From Cryptomeria japonica (taxonomy: Eukaryota > Streptophyta > Pinopsida > Cupressales > Cupressaceae), in contig NC_081408.1 of NCBI RefSeq assembly GCF_030272615.1, positions 613,144,977 through 613,208,976 of the forward strand: a DNA stretch of 64,000 nucleotides, read 5' to 3'. The position numbers were made by a program, and so were the translations under genes. How positions within the stretch are numbered: position 1 is the first letter of the stretch; each line of letters starts with the position of its first letter. Below the pieces are notes generated by a model, which saw only the letters and a list, made by a program, of their open reading frames with translations, was not told the origin of the DNA and did no database searches. Positions 33,961 through 46,236 of the stretch are shown one piece after another.

Positions 33961-34936
33961 TTTGAAAAGAGTAACTAATGTAAGATATAGATTAACAAAA
34001 TTAAAGAACAAGAGAAGAAATATTTTTTTGCCAAAACACATAGCTTAGATGTTGAATCCTTAAGCAAATGTAAATATGGACTACAAAATCTGTTGGTCTC
34101 ATAATGAAGACGAACAACCAATGGGAGGGACTGAGGTCTTCTTAGAACTAATAAGATGTAAAGAGATGGTAGCAGATAGAGATGTGGGCAACCATGTTTT
34201 TAATTTCTTTTTTTTCCCAAAATCCCAAATTTCTGCACTAAATTAGTAATTCACTATTTCATAGGCAAGTTAATTTTCCAAACATATGTTTGAAAAGAGT
34301 AACTAATCTAAGATATAGATTAACAAAATTAAAGAACAAGAGAAGAAATATTTTTTTGCCAAAACACATAGCTTAGATGTTGGTTCCTTAAGCAAATGTA
34401 AATATGGACTACAAAATCTGTTGGTCTCGTAATGAAGACGAACAACCAATGGGAGGGGTTGAGGTCTTCTTAGAACTAATAAGCTGTAAAGAGATGGTAG
34501 CAAATAGAGATGTGGGCAACCATGTTTTTAATTTTTCTTTTTTCCCAAAATCCCAAATTTCTGCACTAAATTAGTAATTCACTATTTCATAGGCAAGTTA
34601 ATTTTCCAAACAAATGTTTGAAAAGAGTAACTAATCTAAGATATAGATTAACAAAATTAAAGAACAAGAGAAGAAATATTTTTTTGCCAAAACACATAGC
34701 TTAGATGTTGATTCCTTAAGCAAATGTAAATATGGACTACAAAATCTATTGGTCTCGTAATGAAGACGAACAACCAATGGGAGGGGCTGAGGTCTTCTTA
34801 GAACTAATAAGCTATAAAGAGATGGTAGCAAATAGAGATGTGGGCAACCATGTTTTTAATTTCTTTTTTTTCCCAAAATCCCAAATTTCTGCACTAAATT
34901 AGTAATTCACTATTTCATAGGAAAGTTAATTTTCCA
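33961..34936. repeat. Tandem array, three copies of a 328-bp unit
   Basis: Head-to-tail copies start at 33961, 34289 and 34617 with TTTGAAAAGAGTAACTAAT. Only a few substitutions separate them, so the array is recent or homogenised. It lies between the Rep-helicase and RPA genes of the Helitron. ORFs in copies 2 and 3 repeat the same peptide and are by-products of the repeat. Confidence 0.95.
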
Positions 34937-35470
34937 AGAACTGCTTACAATATAATCAAGTTATAATTGAGTAATTTTTAACCATCCTTATTTGTTATTT
35001 GGCAAGATTCAATCACAATGAAATAATGTTGTAGTTCAGAAGTTGTTGTAAATTCTAGCCCAATGTGAAATAATACAGATGAAATTTGAGAATGCAGATG
35101 AAAGAATGGAAGTAGAATGTAAATAGGCATGAACAATTAGTGCAAAGATAAACTTGCTGGACCATAATTCGAAGGGTGAGTTTGGGTGTCTGAAATTCAT
35201 GTAAGAACGTTTAAGTGGAAGACTTATTACAGTAAATAGAGGCGTTGTGAGATCAAAGTTGTATGAAAATACTACTTACCAATATGGTTGAGCAAGTAAA
35301 AGAAAGATAAACACAAAATAGTAATTGTAGGTAGGATTTTAGACAATGAGAAAACTTGATTAATGGTAGTTAATCCTATCATGGTCTTTTCCATCTAGAA
35401 GTCCTACAATGATGCGGGTGACATATAATGTAACAAAGCTTTACAAAGTAGAAGGCTTGTGAACTATGCT
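34937..35470. other. Non-coding interval in the Helitron
   Basis: Unique-looking AT-rich sequence between two tandem arrays, with no recognised motif. Confidence 0.4.
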
Positions 35471-35831
35471 GCCAAGGCAGAATATAACAATAGTGTATAA
35501 TGGTAGAAAGATACTATTCAAAATGCATGAAAGGAAGTGAAGTTGCTTCAATCGATAGAACCCCAATTCCCTTCCAATGGTTCTCCACCCTCCTCCGCCA
35601 ATTGAACATGAAGGGGATTGTAGCATAGTAATGTATATAGATATATATGTAGTTAAAAACAATATATAGCTACATATGTGGATATGGAAATACATAGACA
35701 AAGGAGCAGCTCTATGTGAATGTATACACACACATGCATATATACCTACATAAATACATATATACATAAATAGATAAATAGATATATATATGTAGTTCAG
35801 AGCAGTATATATTTACATATGTGTATATGTA

Positions 35832-35876
<45 letters not shown>

Positions 35877-36515
35877 GCATATATACTGATCTCCACATCC
35901 ATATATATATGTGTGTTTGTGTGTATGCAAAGAGTTGAATGTATTTGTATAAAGATTAATTCGAAGGAGTTAGCATTGCCATGATTTGAACTTTACTTTT
36001 GCTATGTAAATATGGAAGAGATGGCAAGAAAGTGCATATAGAATTGCATTTTTAATAGAAAAAGAAATCCATAGATATGTACATTGCGATTAAAATATGT
36101 TGGCAAGGCAGAATATAACAATAGTGTACAGTGGTAGAAAGATATTGTTCAAAATGCATGAAAGACAGTGAAGTTCCTTCAATCGGTAGAACCCCAATTC
36201 CCTTCCAATGGTTCTCCACCCTCCTCTGCCGATTGAGCATGAAGGGGACTGTAGCATATTAATGTATATAGATATATATGTAGTTAGAAATAGTATATAG
36301 CTACATATGTGGATATGGAAACACATAGACAGAGGAGCCGCTCTATGTAAATGCATACACACACATGCATATATACCTACATAAATACATATATACATAA
36401 ATAGATAAATATATATATATATATATATATATATCTATATATATATATATATATATATGTAGTTGAGAGTAGTATATATTTACATATGCGTATATGTAGA
36501 CACATATATATAGGA

Positions 36516-36586
<71 letters not shown>

Positions 36587-36860
36587 CATATGCGTATATG
36601 TAGACACATATATATAGGAAGATATATATATACTGATCTCCACATCCATATATATGTGTGTGTTTGTGTTTATGCAAACAATTGAATGTATTTGTATAAA
36701 GATTAATTCGAAGGAGTTAGCATTGGCATGACGTGAACTTTAATTTTGCTATGTAAATATGGAAGAGATGGGAAGAAAGCACATATAGAATTGCATTTTG
36801 AATAGAAAGGAAAATCCAAAGATATGTACATTGCGATTAACATTGCAAAGATATGTTTAT
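35471..36860. repeat. Tandem duplication of a 631-bp module
   Basis: Copy 1 begins at about 35474 and copy 2 at about 36105 with AAGGCAGAATATAACAATAG. Both run through CCCCAATTCCCTTCCAATGG and an AT-repeat region to a shared GATATGTACATTGCGATTAA. Copy 1 carries (CA)n at 35832-35869. Copy 2 has expanded (TA)n at 36407-36457 and 36511-36583 and a small internal duplication of TTTACATATGCGTATATGTA. A third partial copy lies at 33049-33740. Confidence 0.92.
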
Positions 36861-37945
36861 GTTTAGAAATGCTGAAATATAAAGGGGTCACATGTTTCTA
36901 GTGCTGTTTGAATGAAATTTTAAACAAGGGATATGAATGAACCATAATTGGATAGAATAATGTTTATTTACATATAACAATGGACTCTACTACACATGTA
37001 TATGAATAGAAGTAAAAGTTAGGTCTTGGAAAATGAGCTCAACTGTATTTTTTTAAAATCATCTTCAAAGAAAACTGGTGATTTTTTATTTATTTGCAAG
37101 CAGAAAGGGAACATATTGTAGGGTGGAGGCTTGAGAATTGTGGGTGTTTATATATATACACATAGATACATCCATACATGTATATGTATATACATATATG
37201 TGCAGAATGATATATTATGTAGTTACATATGTGCAGAGGCATATAGATATATGTGGGAAGACATATTAATTTGTGTATACACATATGCACATATACTTAG
37301 GTATAGACGGACTGAGATAGATAAACATGCACACAAATACATTCATATATATATAAAGAGAAATATTTGGACAATCTTGTACAGTTGTAACGTTAAGTTT
37401 AATTTTATTATGTAACAATCAATAACAAGGTATAAAACTGTAGTTAGAATTGCAGTTGTAATATTATAAAAAGGAGACCTACATTTATATGTGTTCAAAA
37501 CAAGTCTTAAAAGAATGTAGACAACTTGAGGTACTGATGCAAATGTAATTTTATAAATATGCACATAGTAACAAATATTGTGTGTATATGTGGAAACCAA
37601 AATGGAATGCTATTAATATTTACATAAAGTGTTTTTTGAAGTGGAGCATTGTTAGAATAGAAGCATGCATAGAAAAAGAGGCTATGAACAAAAGCAGACA
37701 CAACAACCGCCAACCTTCATTGGCAGAGACAAATATTAGTTAAAGGTTTGAGCTATCCATCTCAAAATGCAAAACAATAGAATAGTAATATGTGGTTATA
37801 TGTAGTAGTTCAATGTTTGAAATAAGTATGATCGAGTTTGGAGGAACAAAATATTGACAAACTGTTTGCAAATGGGAAAAAATGATCTTTATATAGTGAA
37901 CACAGTCAAAGGGAAATACTTTTTTTTTGTTCCTGTAGTATAGAG
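36861..37945. other. Non-coding interval 3' of the RPA1-like gene
   Basis: AT-rich, with more microsatellite-like ATATAC sequence at 37140-37350 resembling the modules to the left. No ORF of interest. It would hold the 3' untranslated region of the RPA1-like gene on the minus strand. Confidence 0.45.
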
Positions 37946-39419
37946 TCATGCAGTTGCACGCATTTTGGCAATCTCTGCAAGCAAGTAGCTACACTCAGCT
38001 TGAAAATCGAGCCTCTGCGCTTTCTTGATTGTTACTTTTATTCTACGCTCAGAGTTGTATGTGTTAGTAGACACCAAAACTATAAAACTATAGTGGTTGA
38101 ACATATCTTCGTTAAGTATGATGCAAGGTGTTTTTTCTTGTTAAGTCATATTGCAGCATGTGTAATTCCTTTGCAGACAGAGCCAAGAGTTTTGTACAAA
38201 CCTCATCAAATGCATTAGCCCAAACAGTGCCTGTTTGATCTTGTAGTTTCATCTGTAGGAGGTATTTGTAATTACATTCAGGGAATTGTGTTTGGCACCT
38301 AGGGCAGAGCCACAAATTCTCAGCTAATTTACTACATTTCTTTTTACATTCTTTACCATTGAATTGTAATGGGCAAGCTGTATAATAAAACTGGTCCCCC
38401 TTTATGAATCGCAGGACAGGTGTAATAGTAGTCTCAATGGTTTCTAGCACAATGCTAAGACGTTGTAGGATGGATGCAATTGACATTCTTTGGTACTGGT
38501 TATTTTTGGCATGCACATCCAAAGAGTGTGAATCAAGGCATTGTTGGACAGGGCCTCTTAAACGGAGGGAGTCTGCATCAAGAATGGAAGGGTTAATTTC
38601 GAAAGTTGTTGACGCTGAAATATTAATAACCTTTCCATTGAAATAACCAACCCTTGCATTTTGAACAACAAGGATGACAAATGTTCTAGATGCATGCATA
38701 TTCTTCAAGTCATTGCCTAGCTGTTCTGATGGCAGTCCCCAAAGGTTAACATCAATTGTCAAAGTTGACATATCATTTTTTTTACTATTCTCTTGTTTAC
38801 AGTAGGGCCATCCTTTCTACGAATTACAGAAATCTCTCCGACATTGACAACAACACCAATAACATCAACCAAATTATTATTGGTGCTGGTGAGAACTTCA
38901 TTAATAGGGGTGAAGCGGGTTTTTTTTTTCTAGCTCAACAGAATCAGGGGCACACCGCTTCAAAACTGAAGTTTCAGTCAAGATAATCTCCAGGTGGCTG
39001 TTAAGCTTATTGTATACTGTGTTTGCGTCTTTTACAGAACCTTTGGAAACAACATATGAAGCTCCTTTTTCAACTCGGTGATAGTGCAATTCTGCTATTT
39101 CATCAAAGGAAGTAATTCTAATTTCACAACCCTCTTCGTCTATAATATCAAAACTAAAAACTTGGCCATTGCATTTTGCTGTATTATATTGATGCATTTT
39201 CCTCTTATTTGTTACTCGACATTTTATTGTCCAATTGTTTTGGAAAGGGTTCAAGCTTTTAATAGGGCTGATATTTTCAGAGGGAGCATTCTGTGGAGAA
39301 GGTAGATCTGCACCAAATTTAAGAGCACGTTTAGTGAATGGCGGGGTTTCTCGGCCCAACATTTGCTCTTCCTGTTCTTTAAAGAGGTATCTAGGTTTTC
39401 CAACGAAATCACAATTCAT
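37946..39419 (-). pseudogene. RPA1-like single-strand DNA-binding protein of the Helitron
   Basis: It starts at the ATG at 39419. The OB-fold DBD-A (NWTIKCRVTNKRKMHQY, then VFSFDIIDEEGCEIRIT) is followed by DBD-B. That contains, in a shifted frame, a segment with DVIGVVVNVGEISVIRRKDG and then MSTLTIDVNLWG. DBD-C has a zinc ribbon (YYTACPLQFNGKECKKKC...LWLCPRCQ). The C-terminal end is a segment with YNSERRIKVTIKKAQRLDF, with the stop at 37946. Frame changes fall near 38925, 38775 and 38110; the first two are at T-runs and cancel each other. Plant Helitrons carry such RPA genes, whose product would coat single strands during rolling-circle transfer. Confidence 0.9.
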
Positions 39420-40300
39420 TTTTTAACATATAGAGTGAATATAATGATGGTCCTGTAAAAGGAAGAAGGATGTTTGCTCAATTGTAGGAAATACGTTTGT
39501 AAATAGCATAGAAGTAGGTTCACATAAATGAGGAAAACAGACTATAGAAGCTACCTTGTGTTCCAAACATATCGGCAACCATATTAGAAGATGGTGGAGC
39601 AGTTTTGAATAAAAGAATGGGTCCCTGTATGTTTCAACAAGTCATTGTCTCTACGAGTTTTTTTGTTTTTGCCAATGGATGGATAGAATTTATGTCCAGA
39701 CTATGAAACATGGGAATGATGACAACTATCCAAATGCAACGAAACATGTATATAGGCAATGTTTTTGTGTGTTGTTGAAACACCCAAAAGAATGCTCATA
39801 TCTTGAAATTTGCAACAACATAGAATGGATTATCTTACCGAAGTGTTTGGGGGAGGTTGTTGTGATAGAGCAGGAGAGTTGGTAGAAGATGACATAGTGC
39901 TTAATTCTCTTCACAATTCGAGGAATAGATCTTTTGTGAGAGTAGACAATGTCTATAGAACAATAAGCAACATAAAGAAAGGTTGAATATCATATTCAAA
40001 TAAATCCTCCAAAGGAAAGTGCAACATTAAAAATAAACATTCATAAATATTGAGATTAATATACATGCAAACTATAGATGCAAACTTTGAGTGCCCAACA
40101 AATTGAAAGATTTGTTTCCTATTTTTCTAGAGTGACAAAATACAAAATTATAGACTGCCCAAATTAGAAATTTCTAGGCAGCACATTTATCCATGCATCC
40201 ACTGCCTACACCATAATTCATTTATTATGGATGAGCCTCGAAAGACACATTTGCACAAGGTTACTGGAACCAATTTTTGCCATGCCCATTTAAAAAAAAA

Positions 40301-40354
40301 CCCGGAATATTGACAATTTCCTAGGCATAAATGCCCGAACAGAAAGCTGATAGA
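40301..40354. repeat. About 50-bp block shared with 45166-45218
   Basis: CCGGAATATTGACAATTT followed by GGCATAAATGCCCGAACAG and GAAAGCTGATAG aligns with CCGGTGCACTGACAATTT, GGGCATAAATTCCCCCACTG and GAAAGCCTATCGG at the other site, in the same orientation. The two copies bracket 5 kb of tandem repeats. They could be ends of related elements, but neither shows a clear terminus. Confidence 0.6.
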
Positions 40355-40451
40355 CATAGACATTTATATATTTATATAAAGCTATATATTTGCATGCACA
40401 GACATAGAAATCCATATGCATGTGTATGTATAAACATAAATACGCATGTAT

Positions 40452-40453
40452 AT

Positions 40454-40522
<69 letters not shown>

Positions 40523-40653
40523 GATATGTATGTATGCACATGGATATATAGATGTACAAGCATGTATGTATATATAGATATATAAATAAGTATATATAAA
40601 CATAAATAGATATATTTATATATACGTATACATAAATACACACACACACACAG

Positions 40654-40697
<44 letters not shown>
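40452..40697. repeat. Microsatellites (CATATA)n and (TA)n
   Basis: About 12 units of CATATA occur at 40452-40521, then mixed ATATAC sequence, (CA)n near 40637-40651 and (TA)n at 40654-40697. ORFs of repeating Tyr-Met/Ile over this region are artefacts. Confidence 0.95.
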
Positions 40698-40702
<5 letters not shown>

Positions 40703-40982
40703 TGTCTACAGAGCCATTCCACTATTTTGGTAAAAGTATCAGGCAAGATGGTTCATTAGTTTTTAAACCCACCTATTTGGGCGAAAAAACATGTAATAAA
40801 TAGAAAATTGTCAATGAAGGTACAATTCTAAATAGTGATGTCGGTCTAGACAAATTCTGATTTGATTGTACTTCTCGATTTGGGTTGCAAATGTACAATT
40901 CAAAAAAGATTCTAGTATATGATTTTTGCTTGGAATTGAGATTCTAATTGGAGTTCTTGTATTAATAGATAAGAGAGGATGG

Positions 40983-42922
40983 TGATGTGGGTGTTTGGGT
41001 ATGCATCTTTGGTGTGGAATCCAGGCTTTCAATATGTTGAGCAAATTATAAGGTTTGTCAAGGGATACCGAAGAGTTTTTAATCTAGGCAAGCATAGTTC
41101 CATAGAATGATGCCATGTTAGATACAATTTGCTAAAGAATTGATGCTTTGCATTAATAGTATTTGTCCATACATTTTATGTAGTTTAATGTTGTCTATTT
41201 TTGGTGTTTACAACTTGTATTGATCACAATGGGACTCTTGAATTCGTAGCTCGAGCTTACACTTTGGAAGCCCAGGAAGGAGCTATTTGTGCGAGTACTG
41301 TATTTTTATTGTGGCTGCAAGGTTTGTGGTATTGAAGTTTTAATTGCAAATGAATAGGATATATTACAAAAAAATTCTCTTTCTTACTTGGAAAGGAATC
41401 AAGTCCAGAGGTTATGTCACCAATTCTATTTTAATCTCGAATCAACATAGATTGACAAGGTATACTGAACAGTATATCAACTCCACGATTATAGTTTGGA
41501 GATATGAACTCAACCCAAGGTCTATAAGAGATTCTTAAGTTAGAGATATGAATGACAAAAGTGCACTCTAAATATCACAATGGCTACCTTCGCAGTTCTA
41601 TTTTAATCTCAAATCAACATAGACTAATAAGGTATACTGAACAGTATATCAACTCCACAATTATAGGTTGGAGATATGAACTCATCCCAAGGTCTGTAAG
41701 AGATTCTTAAGTGAGAGATATGAATGACAAAAGTGCACTCTAAATATCATAATGGCTACCTTCGTTATAGTCCAAACACTTGAAGTGTTTTTCCTATAAT
41801 AAACAATGACTCGAGACTTCTGGACCATATCCCATATTCAAGCTACATTTTGGAGCCAATCATCAACTTGAAAATGGCATTACAGTCCCAATTACAATTA
41901 CATTGAATATTCAAATGAAACTAAAGCTCAAGTGACTTATTAGAAGCACTTTTGATGTGGGTGTTCGGGTATGCATCTTTGGCGTGGAAGCCAAGCTTTC
42001 AATATGTTGAGCAAATTGTAAGGTTCGTCGAAGGATACTGAAGAGTTTTTAATCTAGGCAAGTATAATTTCATAGAATGATGCCATGTTAGATACAATTT
42101 GCTAAAGAATTAATGCTTTGCATTAATAGCATTTGTCCATACATTTTATGTAGTTTAATGTTGTCTATTTCTGGTCTTTGCAACTTGTATTGATCACAAT
42201 GGGACTCCTGAATTCCTAGCTCAAACTTACACTTTGGAAGCCTAGGAAGGAGCTATTTGTGTAAATATTGCATTTTCATTGTGGCTGCAAGGTCTATGTT
42301 ATTGAACTTTTAATTGCAAATGAATAGGATATATTACAAAAAAATTCTCTTTCTTACCTGGAAAGGAATCAAGTCTAGAGGTTATGTCACCAACTCTATT
42401 TTAATCTCAAATCAACATAGACTGACAAGGTATACTGAATAGTATATCAGGTCCACAATTATAGTTTGAAGATATTAACTCATCCCAAGGTCTATAAGAG
42501 ATTCTTAAGTGAGAGATTTGAATGATAAAAGTGCACTCTAAATATCACAATGGTTACCTTCGTAGTTCTATTTTTATCTCGAATAAAAATAGACTAACAA
42601 GGTATACTGAATAATATATCAGCTCCACAATTATAGTTTGGAGATATGTACTCATCCCAAGGTCTATAAGAGATTCTTAAGTGAGAGATATGAATAACAA
42701 AAGTGGACTCTAAATATCACAATGGCTACCTTCGTTATATTCCAAACACTTGAAGTGTTTTCCTATAATCAACAACGACTCGAGACTTCTGGACCATATC
42801 CCATATCCAAGCTACATTTTGGAGCCAATCATCAACTTGAAAATGGCATTACAGTCCCAATTACAATTAGATTGAATATTCGAATGAAATTGAAGTTCAA
42901 GTGACATATTAGAAGCACTTTT
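40983..42922. repeat. Tandem duplication of a 970-bp unit containing a 173-bp duplication
   Basis: Copy 1 (40983-41952) and copy 2 (41953-42922) both start TGATGTGGGTGTT and end near AGAAGCACTTTT. Inside each, a 173-bp unit beginning TTCTATTTTAATCTC (41424 and 41597; 42394 and 42567) is repeated. The smaller duplication is therefore older than the larger one. No protein coding is evident. Confidence 0.95.
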
Positions 42923-42924
42923 GC

Positions 42925-44800
42925 ATCACTTAACACAAACTAACCTCTTTTGCTATAAAAAGCTATTGCCCTTTGTTTTTTAGGCTTACAATGAATGACA
43001 ATGCAATTTTTAATTTTATATTATATCTCATGTTCAACAAATAGCATTTCCATAGTAAAATTTTGTTAGATATCTAAAAATTTAGTTTTAGTTCTTAAAT
43101 GACAAAAATAAATGATATAGCAAGGATGTGATCTATTTCAACTACAAATTTAATAGACTATTTTTAAGTTTAGTTCAATTGAAATGAACCAGAGTTTCAA
43201 TTTTAGTAAATGCAAAATATAAGACATGCAGTTTCACAATATGTAGTCAGAATTTTGTTGAGGACCCCAAAAAGTTTGATCTTTTACAATATAGATTTCA
43301 AGAAGTTGTTCTATATCTAATATTGATAGTATTTAATATTTTAGTAACACATACTTTACCTTCTTTGCTTAGATATGTGTATCCATTAGGGGGTCTTAAT
43401 TTTTTTTTAATATCTATTTGTATTCGATATCACACCATTTCCAAATATGGGTACGTATGTATTTTTATAATTTCTATATCCAATTGTATGGTCATAGGCA
43501 TAATAAAAACCGAACAGTAAAAATGCCTTTGTGATAATCATGCCACTAGCCAACAAATCAAAATCGTTAGCACACACCCGTAATCAGAACTAAAGGCAAA
43601 TAATATCTTTACAGTATAGATTTCTTACTCGTGGGGGATTAAATATAATCATTTGCTTAAATCACATGAGTATCAATGGGAGTTGGAGAGAGTAGATGAT
43701 CATTTTAACAGGAGAATACTAGGTTTATCGCCTACACAGAAAGCTAAAAAAGCAGGCACATAAGGAAAAACGAAGAAGAACCCACTTTACAATAAAATTA
43801 AAATATAATCCCATAGTTGGACAAGATTCGAATCACGGTGCACCCCAGGATCTCTTATTAACCAAGAATTCACACTAATTTTTATTTAAGTAATAGCCTA
43901 AGTCAAACATAAATTGCCATTAGTATCTTTGTTTGGTTTTTATGACACTTCAATCTAAAATAATAGTTTAAACAATCAAAGAAAAATTAATAATTAAGGA
44001 AAGATGAATCAATTTATCAGCCACAAATCGATAGAACTAAAACCAAAATATTTTGAAGGCTGCAAAACCGAATATCCTGTCAAATGCCAACAATTTTTTT
44101 TAATCCACCAAAACATAAGGAAAACCCCTCGAAATGGCTGTAATTGTTAAGAAAATTTCAGAATCACGTTTCAAAAACACCAAAGAATACTCTCCAAATT
44201 TCTGTTAAACAAAGAATAAACAAAATGAAAGCACTCATCTCTTCTCGGGTGCTTTCCCTTAAAACCCTTTGTTTCCCAATGCTCAAAATTTTAAATGATA
44301 ATTCTAGGGATTTTAGATGGCTCTGGGCTACATACCTGGGAAAATGGTTTTAACACGATCCTTTAAACACGTTCTTGTTTTCCACAAAGATTGCAAACAT
44401 AAAACCTATGGAAAGACAAAAACCAACATTAGACAGTAGTCAGAAAGAAATAAATTGTACACAAAATTAGATTAAAAGTTACCTTAACTCGAAAAAGTTT
44501 AAATGCCAACTGTAGATAGCAGGAAATATTCGGGCACCCTCTTCTTGTCCAAAACCAAAACACACAACAAAGTCACCGAAAACTAAACACAATACTAATA
44601 TACCCAACAATGGTAAACCAAACTGCAGATAACAAGGTAATCGAGGAAACCAAAACCTCTAAATGCCCTCTTCTCTTCTAAAAAACATAACAGAACCAGA
44701 GAAATAGAAAGGATGTTTTGAATACCCTCCACTCTGTAGGCTAAACACAGATATTCTTCACAACAAGTGAACGAAACTATCCAAAACTATTCTGCAGGCT
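42925..44800. other. Non-coding interval
   Basis: AT-rich, with no recognised gene, element or repeat. Scattered ORFs below 75 codons show no motif. Confidence 0.45.
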
Positions 44801-45010
44801 CAACGCAGATATTTTTCATTGCAAATGGATGAAACTGTCCAAAACTGTCAATGCCGAGGCCAGGGGAATTAAAAAACCCAGAGAAATACGCAGATATTCT
44901 TCACTAGAAGCAAACAAAACTATCGAAAACCATTCTGCAGATATTTTTCATTGTAAATGGATGAAACTGTCCAAAACTATGAATGTCGAGGCCAAGCGAA
45001 TTTATTGTGC
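44801..45010. repeat. 132-bp tandem repeat, two copies plus partial
   Basis: GCAGATATTTTTCATTG, TGGATGAAACTGTCCAAAAC and GAGGCCA occur in order at 44805 and again at 44937. A partial, more diverged copy lies upstream near 44750. An ORF at 44829-45026 reflects the repeat. Confidence 0.85.
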
Positions 45011-45165
45011 CGTCCAAAACCATTAATGCCCAAGGCAAATGATTTAATTTCGTTGTCAGCCAAAATTAAATCCACTTTCCGATAACTTGTCAGCCAAAAT
45101 TAAACACAATTTCTGATGACTATAAAAAAAAACACGGCAAAAAACATCGACCGGAAACAAGGAAT

Positions 45166-45218
45166 CCGGTGCACTGACAATTTTTCGGGCATAAATTCCC
45201 CCACTGGAAAGCCTATCG
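45166..45218. repeat. Second copy of the 50-bp block at 40301-40354
   Basis: Same order of shared strings as described for 40301-40354. It is followed by a short near-palindrome, GCCTATCGGC. Confidence 0.6.
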
Positions 45219-45264
45219 GCTTAATTAACCGTGCATGCCTATCCAAATTTGTTGCTTAGATTCA

Positions 45265-45800
45265 CATGTTGTTGCACGATTAGCAAGAGATGCTCACTAG
45301 TGTTAAGCTTGCAAGCCCATGGTCAAAGTATTCAGCCTTTTTCACATGTGCTTCTTTATCTTCGATCAACGACCCAAATCTGAGCGTGATTGTGCAATTA
45401 ACACAAGATGCATGATTATCCTACGTTTGCAAGCCTACCTCGTCAATGTGGTGTCATGGTCCACATTGTGAACAAACCAACACACATGGACCAATTAAAA
45501 TTTGCTAGATGTAGAATACCTATGTGGTGGGCCAATTGGTCCCACATGGCTCATTCCAGTCAGACGAATAAAAGGACATCTATATCAAATGTAATCGATG
45601 GACAAGAATGTTTGCACGGTTGCACAATTAGCCAGAATAGCTCGTAAACATCAACTTCGTAGCCCCGTAGTCAACTTGTGGTGGACCTTAAATAGTTTAC
45701 ATGTTACCATGAGTTGGTGTAATATGATTGGTGCACCGTTGCAGAACTAAGGAAAAATGCTCGACCATGGTAAGCCCACAACTATGCGATGTGGATTTCA
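45265..45800. repeat. Degenerate tandem array, about four units
   Basis: A motif of the form GTTGCAC-ATTAGC-AGA-GCTC...AAGC...GTCAA recurs near 45270, 45390, 45620 and 45740 with spacing of 115-230 bp and heavy divergence. It looks like an old satellite or element fragment. No coding content. Confidence 0.55.
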
Positions 45801-46236
45801 AGCTGACGTGATTTGTTTTTATTGGTCACCACTTAAAATAGCTAAATAGTTGTTGTTGTCACAATGTTCAAATATGAATTACAATGGCTACTTTGCACCA
45901 ACCAAATAGTTACATGCCTACAATTAATGAGTCAATTCCACCATTATAAGATGGAATTCTAATAAAATATTTTCACTTTTCTCTTGCTATACACATTTTG
46001 ATAATCCTTGCACTCCAGGTTATCTCTGCGATAAAAACAAAATTACGCATTAGGGTTGTATTAAGGGTAAAGGTTGTGCTTATTTTAATACCCTCATGCT
46101 TTCCTACTTTGCTTTACTTTGAATTCTATCCATAATTCAACTTAATTGAGCATTATTGCAGTGATCCCCTCTACTCATATTGAAACCCTAAGTTGCTGTT
46201 AATTAACCTCTATTTGCCAAAACCCTAAAATTAGAG
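45801..46236. other. Non-coding interval before the interrupted ORF
   Basis: AT-rich upstream sequence. No promoter element can be assigned with confidence. Confidence 0.35.

Larger units (their letters stand above)
28330..39419 (-). mobile_element. Helitron with RPA1-like and Rep-helicase genes
   Basis: Two minus-strand gene remnants lie in tandem: an RPA1-like protein (39419-37946) and a Rep-helicase (32953-28330). Plant Helitrons encode exactly this pair. Rep cuts and rejoins single strands, Pif1-type helicase unwinds, and RPA coats the displaced strand. The 5 kb between them holds satellite-like duplications and microsatellites. The terminal 5' TC and 3' hairpin-CTRR could not be identified, so the true element is longer than given, possibly including 25100-28330 and 39420-45200. 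Several frameshifts and stops indicate an inactive copy. Confidence 0.85.
39420..40982. other. Non-coding region upstream of the RPA1-like gene
   Basis: It would hold the promoter of the RPA1-like gene (minus strand). It contains the (CATATA)n and (TA)n microsatellites described below and a 50-bp block shared with 45166-45218. No gene is seen. Confidence 0.45.
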
